DNA of 8,309 nucleotides. It comes from Gammaproteobacteria bacterium (GTDB taxonomy: Bacteria; Pseudomonadota; Gammaproteobacteria; Pseudomonadales; Halieaceae). The stretch is from the NCBI GenBank assembly GCA_029859085.1, contig JAOUDU010000091.1, positions 1 to 8,309 on the forward strand, written 5' to 3'. The translations under genes and the position numbers were made by a program. This document shows positions 1 through 6,162 of the stretch, piece after piece. The notes under the pieces were generated by a model. The model did no database searches. It was not told the origin of the DNA and saw only the letters and a list, made by a program, of their open reading frames with translations. Within the stretch, counting starts at the first letter, position 1; each line of letters begins with the position of its first letter.

Positions 1-666
1 TTCGAACTCGCCGAATTCGGTGGGAACCAGCTTGCTGTTGCGCAATTCCACCGACTGCTCATGCAGGGCCCGGTACTGGATCAGGTCGGCGATGGTGCCC
101 ATGCGCAACCCGTGTTTCTGCGCGAACACCTCCAGCTGGGGGCGGCGCGCCATGGTGCCGTCCTCATTCATGATTTCCACGATCAGCGCCGCCGGTTCGA
201 AGCCCGCCATGCGGGCCAGGTCCACCCCCGCCTCGGTGTGCCCGGCGCGGCGCAATACGCCACCGGGTTTCGCCACCAGCGGGAATATATGCCCGGGCTG
301 GACGATGTCCCCGGGGCCGGCATCGGCCGCCACGGCCCTTTGCACCGTATGGGCCCGCTGCACCGAGCTGATGCCCGGTCCCTTGCGCTCGGCGGCATCG
401 ATGGAGACAGTGAAATTGGTCTCGTGCTGGGAGCGGTTGTCGCGCACCATCAGCGGCAGTTGCAGGCGCCGGGCGCGCTCGTCCGTGATCGGCATGCAGA
501 TCAGGCCGCAGGCCTCGGTGGAGAAGAAGGTGATGATCTCCGGTGTCACCGCCTCGGCGGCGATGATCAGGTCGCCTTCGTTCTCACGGTCCTCGTCATC
601 CATCAGGATGACCATTTTGCCATCGCGGATATCGTCCAGGATGTCGGGGACACTACTCAGGGCCAT
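1..666 (-). CDS. ribBA: 3,4-dihydroxy-2-butanone-4-phosphate synthase, probably RibBA with a GTP cyclohydrolase II-like domain (3' end outside window)
   Basis: The enzyme turns ribulose 5-phosphate into 3,4-dihydroxy-2-butanone 4-phosphate plus formate, supplying the four-carbon unit of riboflavin. The 222 visible residues cover the whole RibB domain: [10 protein letters not shown] at 23-32 is the acidic loop binding Mg2+ and substrate, GLICMPIT at 54-61 and the [16 protein letters not shown] block at 140-155 are family signatures, and NEDGTMAR (167-174) follows. The frame is open to the window edge and the last residues read [10 protein letters not shown]. That is how the linker into a GTP cyclohydrolase II domain begins in RibBA proteins, so the gene should continue about 150-190 residues; whether that domain is active cannot be seen. 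The ATG at 664-666 has GAGG 8 nt upstream (675-678). The gene lies 54 bp downstream of the thiolase on the same strand and may be co-transcribed. No other riboflavin gene is present. The RibB assignment is firm; the A half is inferred from the linker. Confidence 0.9.
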   Translation of the reverse strand, partial: MALSSVPDILDDIRDGKMVILMDDEDRENEGDLIIAAEAVTPEIITFFSTEACGLICMPITDERARRLQLPLMVRDNRSQHETNFTVSIDAAERKGPGISSVQRAHTVQRAVAADAGPGDIVQPGHIFPLVAKPGGVLRRAGHTEAGVDLARMAGFEPAALIVEIMNEDGTMARRPQLEVFAQKHGLRMGTIADLIQYRALHEQSVELRNSKLVPTEFGEFE

Positions 667-682
667 GCGGGCTGCCTCGGCT

Positions 683-714
683 GGGGGAGGGCGGGGCGGG
701 GCGCTGGCCCCGCC
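683..714. other. G-quadruplex-type G-tract and overlapping GC hairpin between thiolase and ribBA
   Basis: On the plus strand, G-runs of 5, 3, 4 and 4 (683-687, 689-691, 693-696, 698-701) are separated by single bases, matching the four-tract quadruplex pattern with 1-nt loops. The last run overlaps an 8-bp perfect hairpin, GGCGGGGC (695-702) with GCCCCGCC (707-714) and a 4-base loop. Both neighbouring genes are read from the minus strand, so the G-tract is on the template strand and the RNA carries C-runs. The hairpin has no U-tract after it, so it is not a standard intrinsic terminator. Structure formation is inferred from sequence only. Confidence 0.5.
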
Positions 715-720
715 GCCGGG

Positions 721-1902
721 CTAGATTAACTCGATGGCGACGGCTGTCGCTTCGCCGCCACCGATGCACAGCGCGGCCACGCCGCGCTTCTTGCCGTATT
801 TTTTCAGGGCGTACATCAGCGTGACGATAATGCGCGAGCCGGTGGAGCCGATGGGGTGACCCTGGGCGCAGGCGCCGCCGTGGACATTGACCTTCTTGTG
901 GTCCAGGCCGAGATCCCTGATCGCGAGCATGGTGACCATCGCAAAGGCCTCGTTGATCTCGAACAGGTCGACATTCTTCGCCTTCCATCCGGTCTTTTCA
1001 AACAGCTTCTGGATCGCACCGATCGGGGCCGTGGTGAACTCGGAAGGCTCCTGGCTGTGGCGGCTGTGGGCGACAATGCGCGCCATCGGTTTGATGCCCC
1101 GGGCCCGGGCTTCTTCCTCGTCCATCAGCACCAGGGCGCTGGCGCCGTCGGAGATGGAACTGGAATTGGCGGCGGTGATGGTGCCGTCCTTGCTGAAGGC
1201 CGGGCGCAAACCGGGGATCTTCTCGATGGCTGCCTTGTGGGGCTGCTCATCGTCGGTCACCACGGTCGCTCCCTTGCGGCTGGTGACGGTCACCGGCGCG
1301 ATCTCCGCGGTGAGGGCACCGGTGTCGATGGCTTTTTTGGCCCGGGTAAGGGACTCGATGGCAAAGGCGTCCATCTCTTCACGGGTAATCCCGCGGGCAT
1401 CGGTGGTCTCCTGGGCGAAGCTGCCCATGGCGCGGCCGGTGTAGGCGTCTTCCAGGCCGTCGGTAAACATGTGGTCATAGGCGGATTTGTGGCCGCTGCC
1501 CATGCCGCCGCGGGCCCCCATCAACAGGTGGGGGGCATTGCTCATGCTTTCCATGCCGCCGGCAATCACCACCTTGTTGGTGCCGGCAACGATGCTGTCA
1601 TAGCCGAATATTGCCGCCTGCATCCCGCTGCCGCAGGCCTTGTTGACAGTCACCGCCCCGGCGGACTTCGGGATGCCGGCGCCGATGGCGGCCTGGCGGG
1701 CCGGGCACTGCTTGAGGCCCGCGGGAAGGACACAGCCCATGAATACTTCGTCCACGTCAGCCGGGTCGATGCCGCTGCGGGAAATGGCGGCGGCGACGGC
1801 AGTGCTGGCGAGTGCGGGGGCGGCGACGGCCGAGAGGTTTCCGAGCAGGCCGCCCATGGGAGTGCGGGCGCCACCGACAATGACAACGGAGTTATTGCTC
1901 AT
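721..1902 (-). CDS. acetyl-CoA C-acetyltransferase (biosynthetic-type thiolase)
   Basis: A 393-residue thiolase, the usual length for the tetrameric AtoB/PhaA-like class, catalysing reversible condensation of two acetyl-CoA to acetoacetyl-CoA in the cytoplasm. All catalytic features are present: nucleophilic Cys90 in NKACGSGM (87-94), Asn317 of the NEAFA block (317-321), His349 in GHPIGSTG (348-355), and the proton-relay Cys379 in CIGGGEATA (379-387). The N-terminal VIVGGARTPMG (7-17) is the standard thiolase opening. The ATG at 1900-1902 has GGAA 7 nt upstream (1910-1913). It follows the AraC-family gene on the same strand but is separated from it by a strong terminator, so it probably has its own promoter within 1903-1963, where I could not identify a convincing one. 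ribBA follows 54 bp downstream. Without pathway neighbours (3-hydroxyacyl-CoA dehydrogenase, CoA transferase, PHA synthase) the direction in vivo and the choice among atoB, phaA and a longer-chain thiolase stay open. Confidence 0.92.
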   Translation of the reverse strand: MSNNSVVIVGGARTPMGGLLGNLSAVAAPALASTAVAAAISRSGIDPADVDEVFMGCVLPAGLKQCPARQAAIGAGIPKSAGAVTVNKACGSGMQAAIFGYDSIVAGTNKVVIAGGMESMSNAPHLLMGARGGMGSGHKSAYDHMFTDGLEDAYTGRAMGSFAQETTDARGITREEMDAFAIESLTRAKKAIDTGALTAEIAPVTVTSRKGATVVTDDEQPHKAAIEKIPGLRPAFSKDGTITAANSSSISDGASALVLMDEEEARARGIKPMARIVAHSRHSQEPSEFTTAPIGAIQKLFEKTGWKAKNVDLFEINEAFAMVTMLAIRDLGLDHKKVNVHGGACAQGHPIGSTGSRIIVTLMYALKKYGKKRGVAALCIGGGEATAVAIELI

Positions 1903-1963
1903 GGTTTGCTTCCATTCTGGTTCGTTTGCGGGATGCCCTGGACTGTGTGCTGTAGGGCCGGAT

Positions 1964-2003
1964 TAAAAACAGGGCGGACATTTAGCCACATGCCCTGTTT
2001 TTA
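1964..2003 (-). terminator. intrinsic terminator downstream of the AraC-family gene
   Basis: TAAAAACAGGGC (1964-1975) and GCCCTGTTTTTA (1992-2003) are perfect 12-bp inverted repeats around a 16-base loop. Read on the minus strand, this is an A-run, a GC stem and then a run of five U, the form of a rho-independent terminator, starting 27 bases after the regulator's stop codon at 2031. The symmetric A and T runs mean it could also work on plus-strand transcripts. It should uncouple the regulator from the thiolase gene downstream. Confidence 0.85.
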
Positions 2004-2030
2004 CTCAAGGACCGGGGGTAGCTCGCGGGT

Positions 2031-3050
2031 TTACCCCGGAGCGGCCGCGGCGCGGGGCGGGGCCGGGTCGAACAGTTTGCCCCGCACCGCCTCGCGGTAG
2101 CGCAACGGGCTCACCCCGCAGTGGCGCCGGAACAACTGGGAGAAATAGCTGGCATCCTGCAGGCCCAGCCGCCAGGCGATCTCGGCGATACCGAGGTTGC
2201 TGTGCCTCAGCAATTCCTTCGCATGGTTGATACGCACACCCTGCAGGTAGGCCTGGGGGCTCAGGCCGGTAGCCTGGCGGAAACGCCGGTTGAGCGTGCG
2301 CGGGCTCAGTTTGAGGCGACGGGCGAGTTGCGCCATGGTGACGGCCTGGCCCAGGTGATCCTGCAGCCACTGCTGGGCCTCGATCACGGTCTCGTCGTGG
2401 TGGGAGCTGTCAGCCACGTCCTGGTAGGCCGCGGCCCGGAAACTGCGGCGGATTTCCGGTGAAAACTGGTTTTCAACCGCCCTCGCGATGCGGCTGCCGA
2501 ACCACTCCTCGGTGATGTGCACCATCAGGTCGGCGATTGAGTTGACACTGCCGACGCAGTAGATATTGCCGCTCTGGGTGACCAGGTGGCGGGTTTTGAG
2601 CTGGACCCCGGGGTAGCGACGGGCGAACTGGTCGAAATAATTCCAGTGGGTAGTGGCGGGTTGGCCCTCCAGCAGGCCCGCCTCCGCCAGCAGCCAGCTG
2701 CCCGTGCCTACGCTGCAGATGCGGGTGCCGGCTGCGGCCAGCTGTTGCAGCAGCGGGAACCAGCCCCGCATCGCGTTGATCGTGGGCAGCGGGTTGCGCC
2801 AGATCGCCGGCAGCAGTAACAAATCGAGGGCTGGCAGCTCACCGTAGGAGGTATCCGGCTGCAGGGTCAGGCCGTTGGCGAGGGTCATCGGACCGCTTTG
2901 GGGTGCGGCCAGCAGCATTCGCACCTGCGGCCCGGAACGGGTCCTGACACTCGCCATCTGGCTGGCGGCCTGCAGGATTTCCATGGGCAGGGTAACGCTG
3001 GTTGCCAGGGCGTGGGGGTAGAGCAGCGCGGCGGCGGTATACACGACCAT
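2031..3050 (-). CDS. AraC-family transcriptional regulator with N-terminal DJ-1/PfpI (GlxA-like) domain
   Basis: A 339-residue cytoplasmic regulator of the GlxA type. Residues about 4-185 form a DJ-1/PfpI class-I glutamine-amidotransferase-like domain (ALLYPHALATSVTLPMEIL near 8-26; elbow ICSVGTG with Cys112 at 111-117; LLAEAGLLEG then ATTHW to 136). The glutaminase machinery is not evident, so this is presumably a sensor. Residues about 225-322 are the AraC DNA-binding domain with two helix-turn-helix units, the first around 237-258 (MAQLARRLKLSPRTLNRRF follows the usual pattern) and the second around 286-310 (GIAEIAWRLGL, then SYFSQLFRRHCGVSP). The Pro/Ala-rich tail (329-339) is probably disordered. 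The start is uncertain: AGGAGG (3052-3057) lies only 1 nt from this ATG but 7 nt from a GTG two codons in (3042-3044). It is divergent from fabY, so it probably controls fabY and itself. The effector is unknown. Confidence 0.9.
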   Translation of the reverse strand: MVVYTAAALLYPHALATSVTLPMEILQAASQMASVRTRSGPQVRMLLAAPQSGPMTLANGLTLQPDTSYGELPALDLLLLPAIWRNPLPTINAMRGWFPLLQQLAAAGTRICSVGTGSWLLAEAGLLEGQPATTHWNYFDQFARRYPGVQLKTRHLVTQSGNIYCVGSVNSIADLMVHITEEWFGSRIARAVENQFSPEIRRSFRAAAYQDVADSSHHDETVIEAQQWLQDHLGQAVTMAQLARRLKLSPRTLNRRFRQATGLSPQAYLQGVRINHAKELLRHSNLGIAEIAWRLGLQDASYFSQLFRRHCGVSPLRYREAVRGKLFDPAPPRAAAAPG

Positions 3051-3051
3051 G

Positions 3052-3057
3052 CCTCCT
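3052..3057 (-). promoter_or_regulatory. consensus Shine-Dalgarno of the AraC-family gene, placed for a GTG start
   Basis: The minus strand reads AGGAGG, a perfect ribosome-binding site. Its distance to the ATG at 3048-3050 is 1 nt, too short for good initiation. Its distance to the in-frame GTG at 3042-3044 is 7 nt, near optimal. The true start may therefore be GTG at 3044, giving 337 residues and leaving the conserved domain intact. Confidence 0.55.
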
Positions 3058-3084
3058 CGGGGCTTGTCCTGAACTGGGTGGCCA

Positions 3085-3116
3085 AAATACCATATTTAGT
3101 GTCTTAAATACTATAT
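3085..3116. promoter_or_regulatory. candidate AraC-type operator: two 11-bp direct repeats 21 bp apart
   Basis: AAATACCATAT (3085-3095) and AAATACTATAT (3106-3116) differ at one position and start 21 bp apart, two helical turns. AraC-family proteins have two helix-turn-helix units per monomer and often bind tandem half-sites with this 21-bp period. The repeats sit in the AT-rich middle of the 134-bp spacer between the divergent regulator and fabY, where an operator serving both would be expected. A possible fabY -10 (TACACT, 3137-3142) lies downstream, which would place the proximal repeat at the edge of the -35 region. That placement is speculative. Confidence 0.55.
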
Positions 3117-3184
3117 CCGGCATCGCCATCCAGGCCTACACTGCTGTCAGCTATCAACACCGGACGACACGGGGACAGGGGCAA

Positions 3185-5062
3185 ATGGGCAGGCAGCAGC
3201 GGTTACCGGTAATAGTGGGTTTTGGCGGTGTCAGCGGCGCCGGGCGCAGCTCTGGCCACCACGCCTACAGCCGGATGGTGTATTCGGCCCTGCCCGAGGA
3301 GCAGCGCCGGCGCACGCTGGCATCGCTGGCGGCCTTGATGGGGCCCTATTCCCTGGCGGCTGGCGCCCCCAGCGAGAAATACATTCTCGACCACACCCTG
3401 GTGAGGCGCATCGAGGTGAACCACTTCGATGTCGACGCGGTGAGCTGGAACCAGCGCCTGCCGACCCAGAGCAACGGCCACCCGGTCAGCTTTGACATCG
3501 CCCGCAAGCACCTGCCGTCTGTCATCCCCAGGGACTGGGTGGTCACCCCGGCGACCGTTACCCACGTCAACGTGAAAATCGTCGGCCACCAGGACTTCCT
3601 GCTGCCTACCTACCGGGAGTTTGAAGTGAAAGCGGCGGGGCAGTTGCCGACCGGTTTTGATCCCGGCACCCTGTACCCGTCCCGCAACCACCCGCGGGGC
3701 CTGCAGATGTCGGTCTACGCCGCCTCTGACGCACTGGGCAGCATTGGTCTCGACTGGGAGACGGTGCGCCGGCATGTCTCGATCGACCAGATGAGTGTCT
3801 ACGCCGGCAGTGCGATGGGCCAGCTCGACAGCGCCGGCACCGGCGGCATGCTCAAGGCGCGCTACCTGGGCCAGCGGGTGACCTCCAAGTTCTGCCCCCT
3901 GGGCTTTGCCGAGATGCCGGCGGATTTTGTCAATGCCTATGTGCTGGGCAGTCTCGGTTCGACTGGCGCCAGCCTCGGCGCCTGCGCCTCCTTCCTGTAC
4001 AACCTGCGCCAGGGCATCGAGGACATCCGCCAGGGCCGCGCCCGGGTGGTTTTTGTCGGCGCGTCGGAAGCTCCTGTCACCCCGGAGATCATGGAAGGCT
4101 ACGACGCCATGGGCGCCCTGGCGACGGACAAGGGCCTGCGCCAGCTCGACGGGATTACCGATGAACGGGAGCCGGACCACCGCCGGGCCTGCCGTCCCTT
4201 CGCCGAGAATTGCGGGTTCACTATCGCCGAGTCCGCCCAGATGGTGGTGCTGTTCGACGACGAGCTGGCGCTGCAACTGGGGGCCACGGTGCTGGGTGCC
4301 GCCACCGATGTATTCGTCAATGCCGACGGTTACAAGAAATCGATCTCGGGGCCAGGGGTAGGCAATTACATCACCATGGCCAAGGCGGTTGCCGCCGCCA
4401 GGGCCGTGGTGGGTGAGAAGTCCCTTCGCGACGGCGGCCTGGTGCTCGCCCACGGCACCGGGACCCCGCAGAACCGCACCAGCGAATCCGCAATCCTCAG
4501 CCAGACCGCCGCCGCCTTCGGTATCGACGCTTGGCCGGTGGTCGCGGTGAAGAGCTACCTGGGTCACTCCATCGGCGCTGCCGCCGGCGACCAGCTGGCC
4601 GCGGTGCTCGGCATCTGGCAGCTCGGCATCCTGCCCGGCATCACCACCATCGACGCGATTGCGGCGGATGTCAGTCAGGAACACCTGGCCTTCAGCCCGC
4701 AGCATCGCGAGGTGGACCCTGCGCGGCAGCAGTACGCCATCATCAATTCGAAGGGCTTCGGTGGTAACAACGCCTCCGCCACCCTCCTCAGCCCGGGTCT
4801 CACCAGCCAGATGCTGCAGCGGCGCTATTCAAAAGCGCAGTGGCAGTCCTGGCAGGGCGCCAATGAGGCGGTGCGGGAGCGGCAGCAGGCTTACGACGAG
4901 GGCATGATCGCCGGCACCATCAACCCGGTGTACAAGTTTGACCACGGGGTGCTGGGGGATGCCGATGTGGTAGTGGCCTCCGACCGGATTACAGTCGGCG
5001 GCAACGCGGTGGAACTGGGGCTGGTGTCGCCCTACACGGACATGCTACCCGGCGCGGACTGA
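3185..5062 (+). CDS. fabY: FabY-type beta-ketoacyl-ACP synthase
   Basis: A 625-residue ketoacyl synthase, much longer than FabB/FabF (about 400) and close in length and motif layout to P. aeruginosa FabY (PA5174 family), which starts fatty-acid synthesis by condensing acetyl-CoA with malonyl-ACP. Residues 1-150 are the family's extra N-terminal region: RLPVIVGFGG at 6-15, then TLVRRIE. AGQLPTGF and the HPRGLQMSVYAASDA stretch lead into the thiolase-fold core. The catalytic triad is complete: Cys267 in GACASF, His423 in AHGTGTP, His461 in YLGHS, with Lys457 before it and the GFGGNNAS loop near the C end. The frame is open upstream to 3002, but that stretch overlaps the divergent regulator and its spacer. 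The ATG at 3185 has a G-rich site upstream and precedes the conserved block by five residues. The FabY assignment rests on motif recall without alignment; a related long KAS paralogue is the alternative. It ends 15 bp from the convergent suhB stop. Confidence 0.85.
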   Translation: MGRQQRLPVIVGFGGVSGAGRSSGHHAYSRMVYSALPEEQRRRTLASLAALMGPYSLAAGAPSEKYILDHTLVRRIEVNHFDVDAVSWNQRLPTQSNGHPVSFDIARKHLPSVIPRDWVVTPATVTHVNVKIVGHQDFLLPTYREFEVKAAGQLPTGFDPGTLYPSRNHPRGLQMSVYAASDALGSIGLDWETVRRHVSIDQMSVYAGSAMGQLDSAGTGGMLKARYLGQRVTSKFCPLGFAEMPADFVNAYVLGSLGSTGASLGACASFLYNLRQGIEDIRQGRARVVFVGASEAPVTPEIMEGYDAMGALATDKGLRQLDGITDEREPDHRRACRPFAENCGFTIAESAQMVVLFDDELALQLGATVLGAATDVFVNADGYKKSISGPGVGNYITMAKAVAAARAVVGEKSLRDGGLVLAHGTGTPQNRTSESAILSQTAAAFGIDAWPVVAVKSYLGHSIGAAAGDQLAAVLGIWQLGILPGITTIDAIAADVSQEHLAFSPQHREVDPARQQYAIINSKGFGGNNASATLLSPGLTSQMLQRRYSKAQWQSWQGANEAVRERQQAYDEGMIAGTINPVYKFDHGVLGDADVVVASDRITVGGNAVELGLVSPYTDMLPGAD

Positions 5063-5077
5063 GCGCGGCCCGGAGGA

Positions 5078-5872
5078 TCAGCCCAGCAGCGGCCTCACGG
5101 TCTGCAGCACGGCCTTGAAGCATTTGGGACTCCCGGCGACGATATTGCCGGACTCCAGGAAGTTCTCGGAACTGTCGATATCCGCCACCAGCCCGCCAGC
5201 CTCGCGCACGAGCAGCGCGCCGGCGGCCATATCCCAGGACGCCAGGCCTATTTCCCAGAAAGCATCCAGCCGGCCCGCCGCGACATAGGCCAGGTCCAGG
5301 GACGCGGCCCCGGCGCGGCGGATGCCCGCGCACTGGCCAGCCAGTATTTCGATGGTTTTGCTGTAGGGCCCGAGCTTGTCGTCACAGTGGTCCTTGAAGG
5401 GGATGCCGGTACCGAGCAGGGCGCCCTCGAGGCTGGGGCGCTGGCTCACCCGCATCCGCCGCCCGTTCAGCTGGGCCCCGCGGCCGCGGGATGCGGTAAA
5501 TTCCTCCCGCCGCACCGGATCGACAATCACCGCGTGTTCCAGCTTGCCCTTGTACAGGCAGGCGATGGATACCGCGTAGTGGGGAATACCTCGCAGGAAG
5601 TTGGTGGTGCCGTCCAGCGGGTCGATCACCCAGCGGTAGGGTGCGTCCTCGCTGCCGGTGAGCCCGGTCTCCTCGCCGAGTATGGCGTGCTCGGGGTAGG
5701 CCTTGTGCAGGTGATAGATGATTTCCTTCTCGGCGGCCACGTCGACATCGGAGACGAAGTTGTTGATGCCTTTGGCCCTGACTTCGAACCGTTCCAGATC
5801 ATCGGAGGCGCGCACGATGTTTTCACCGGCCTTGCGGGCGGCGCGTAGCGCTATTGTGATCATCGGTTCCAT
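5078..5872 (-). CDS. suhB: inositol-1-monophosphatase family protein SuhB
   Basis: 264 residues, matching E. coli SuhB in length and opening (MEPMITIALRAARKAGE). The fold hydrolyses inositol monophosphate with Mg2+; in E. coli SuhB also joins the NusA-NusG-RNA polymerase complex for rRNA antitermination. The metal-binding signatures are intact: GEE at 66-68, DPLDGTTNF at 84-92 (Asp84, Asp87), and SWDMAAGALLVREAGG at 212-227 (Asp214). The start at 5870-5872 has AGGA 7 nt upstream (5880-5883) and an extended -10 promoter about 35 nt upstream. It is divergent from trmJ, the same pairing as in E. coli, which supports orthology. Its 3' end converges on fabY with 15 bases between stops, leaving no room for a terminator, so the two transcripts probably overlap. 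Which of the two roles dominates here cannot be told from sequence. Confidence 0.95.
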   Translation of the reverse strand: MEPMITIALRAARKAGENIVRASDDLERFEVRAKGINNFVSDVDVAAEKEIIYHLHKAYPEHAILGEETGLTGSEDAPYRWVIDPLDGTTNFLRGIPHYAVSIACLYKGKLEHAVIVDPVRREEFTASRGRGAQLNGRRMRVSQRPSLEGALLGTGIPFKDHCDDKLGPYSKTIEILAGQCAGIRRAGAASLDLAYVAAGRLDAFWEIGLASWDMAAGALLVREAGGLVADIDSSENFLESGNIVAGSPKCFKAVLQTVRPLLG

Positions 5873-5898
5873 GGTGTTGTCCTGGCAGGCTTTCGTAA

Positions 5899-5920
5899 GG
5901 CGCGCGATTATAGCAGCATC
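5899..5920 (-). promoter_or_regulatory. extended -10 promoter of suhB
   Basis: The minus strand reads TGCTATAATCGCGCGCC: a perfect TATAAT (plus positions 5907-5912) preceded directly by TGC, the extended -10 element, and followed by a GC-only discriminator. No good -35 hexamer is seen 16-18 bp upstream, which is common for extended -10 promoters. Transcription would start near 5900, giving a leader of about 28 nt that contains the AGGA site. Confidence 0.75.
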
Positions 5921-5983
5921 GTTCGGGCTCTAGTAAGGCTGCTGGTGTTGCATTGTTTGGCCTGTTTTTAAGTATTGAACTTT

Positions 5984-6005
5984 GCGTCGTGCTTGACTTC
6001 GACGC
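5984..6005. repeat. small inverted repeat in the suhB-trmJ spacer
   Basis: GCGTCG (5984-5989) and CGACGC (6000-6005) form a short perfect stem around a 10-base loop, extendable by one more pair (5983 and 6006). There is no T-tract after it. It may be part of the upstream control region of suhB, or chance in GC-rich DNA. Confidence 0.3.
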
Positions 6006-6020
6006 ATCGGTTGTCGGGGG

Positions 6021-6085
6021 TTACCGCCCGGGACACGCCGCAAGTACATCCATGTAGGCTCGGCTGCAGCCACACCCGGGGTAGC
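6021..6085. repeat. palindrome-rich segment, possible dispersed intergenic repeat
   Basis: This part of the 290-bp suhB-trmJ spacer is dense in symmetry. It has CCCGGG at 6027-6032 and again at 6075-6080, TACAT and ATGTA around two bases (6045-6056), and the perfect 10-bp palindrome GGCTGCAGCC (6062-6071). The outer TACCGCCCGGG (6022-6032) can pair, with one bulged base and one mismatch, with CCCGGGGTA near 6075-6083, so the whole segment could fold as a branched hairpin. The stretch around 6045-6071 resembles intergenic repeats I associate with marine gammaproteobacteria, but that is memory, and only one copy is in this window. Confidence 0.4.
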
Positions 6086-6119
6086 ACGGAGTTACCAGAA
6101 GACCTACTTGCCCCGCGGC

Positions 6120-6141
6120 GATACTGCTATAATCCCGCGCC
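6120..6141 (+). promoter_or_regulatory. extended -10 promoter of trmJ
   Basis: TGCTATAAT at 6125-6133 is an extended -10 element with perfect TATAAT (6128-6133), followed by the GC-only discriminator CCCGCGCCC. No convincing -35 is visible. Transcription would start near 6140, leaving a leader of only about 22 nt and no strong Shine-Dalgarno before the ATG at 6163. The 22-bp segment matches the suhB promoter at 20 positions in mirrored orientation. Confidence 0.75.
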
Positions 6142-6162
6142 CTGAAGCGCCCGTGGGCAAGC

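Noticed and set aside
20..729. Two plus-strand open frames over the ribBA region
   Set aside because: The minus strand reads as an uninterrupted RibB domain with all signatures; the plus frames are shadows.
1903..1963. Thiolase promoter
   Set aside because: One is expected after the terminator, but the only -10-like hexamers are weak or too close to the start codon; none was supportable.
856..2100. Long open frame on the plus strand, antisense to the thiolase
   Set aside because: It mirrors the codons of a complete, motif-perfect thiolase; the translation is Gly/Ala/His-rich with no recognisable domain, as expected for GC-rich antisense frames.
3002..3184. Upstream extension of the fabY frame by 61 codons
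   Set aside because: The extension overlaps the start of the divergent regulator and the operator-like spacer, and shows no family similarity; the conserved region starts just after the ATG at 3185.
3203..4705. 500-codon open frame on the minus strand, antisense to fabY
   Set aside because: It lies entirely inside fabY, which has an intact catalytic triad; the antisense product is His/Gly/Arg-rich and domainless.
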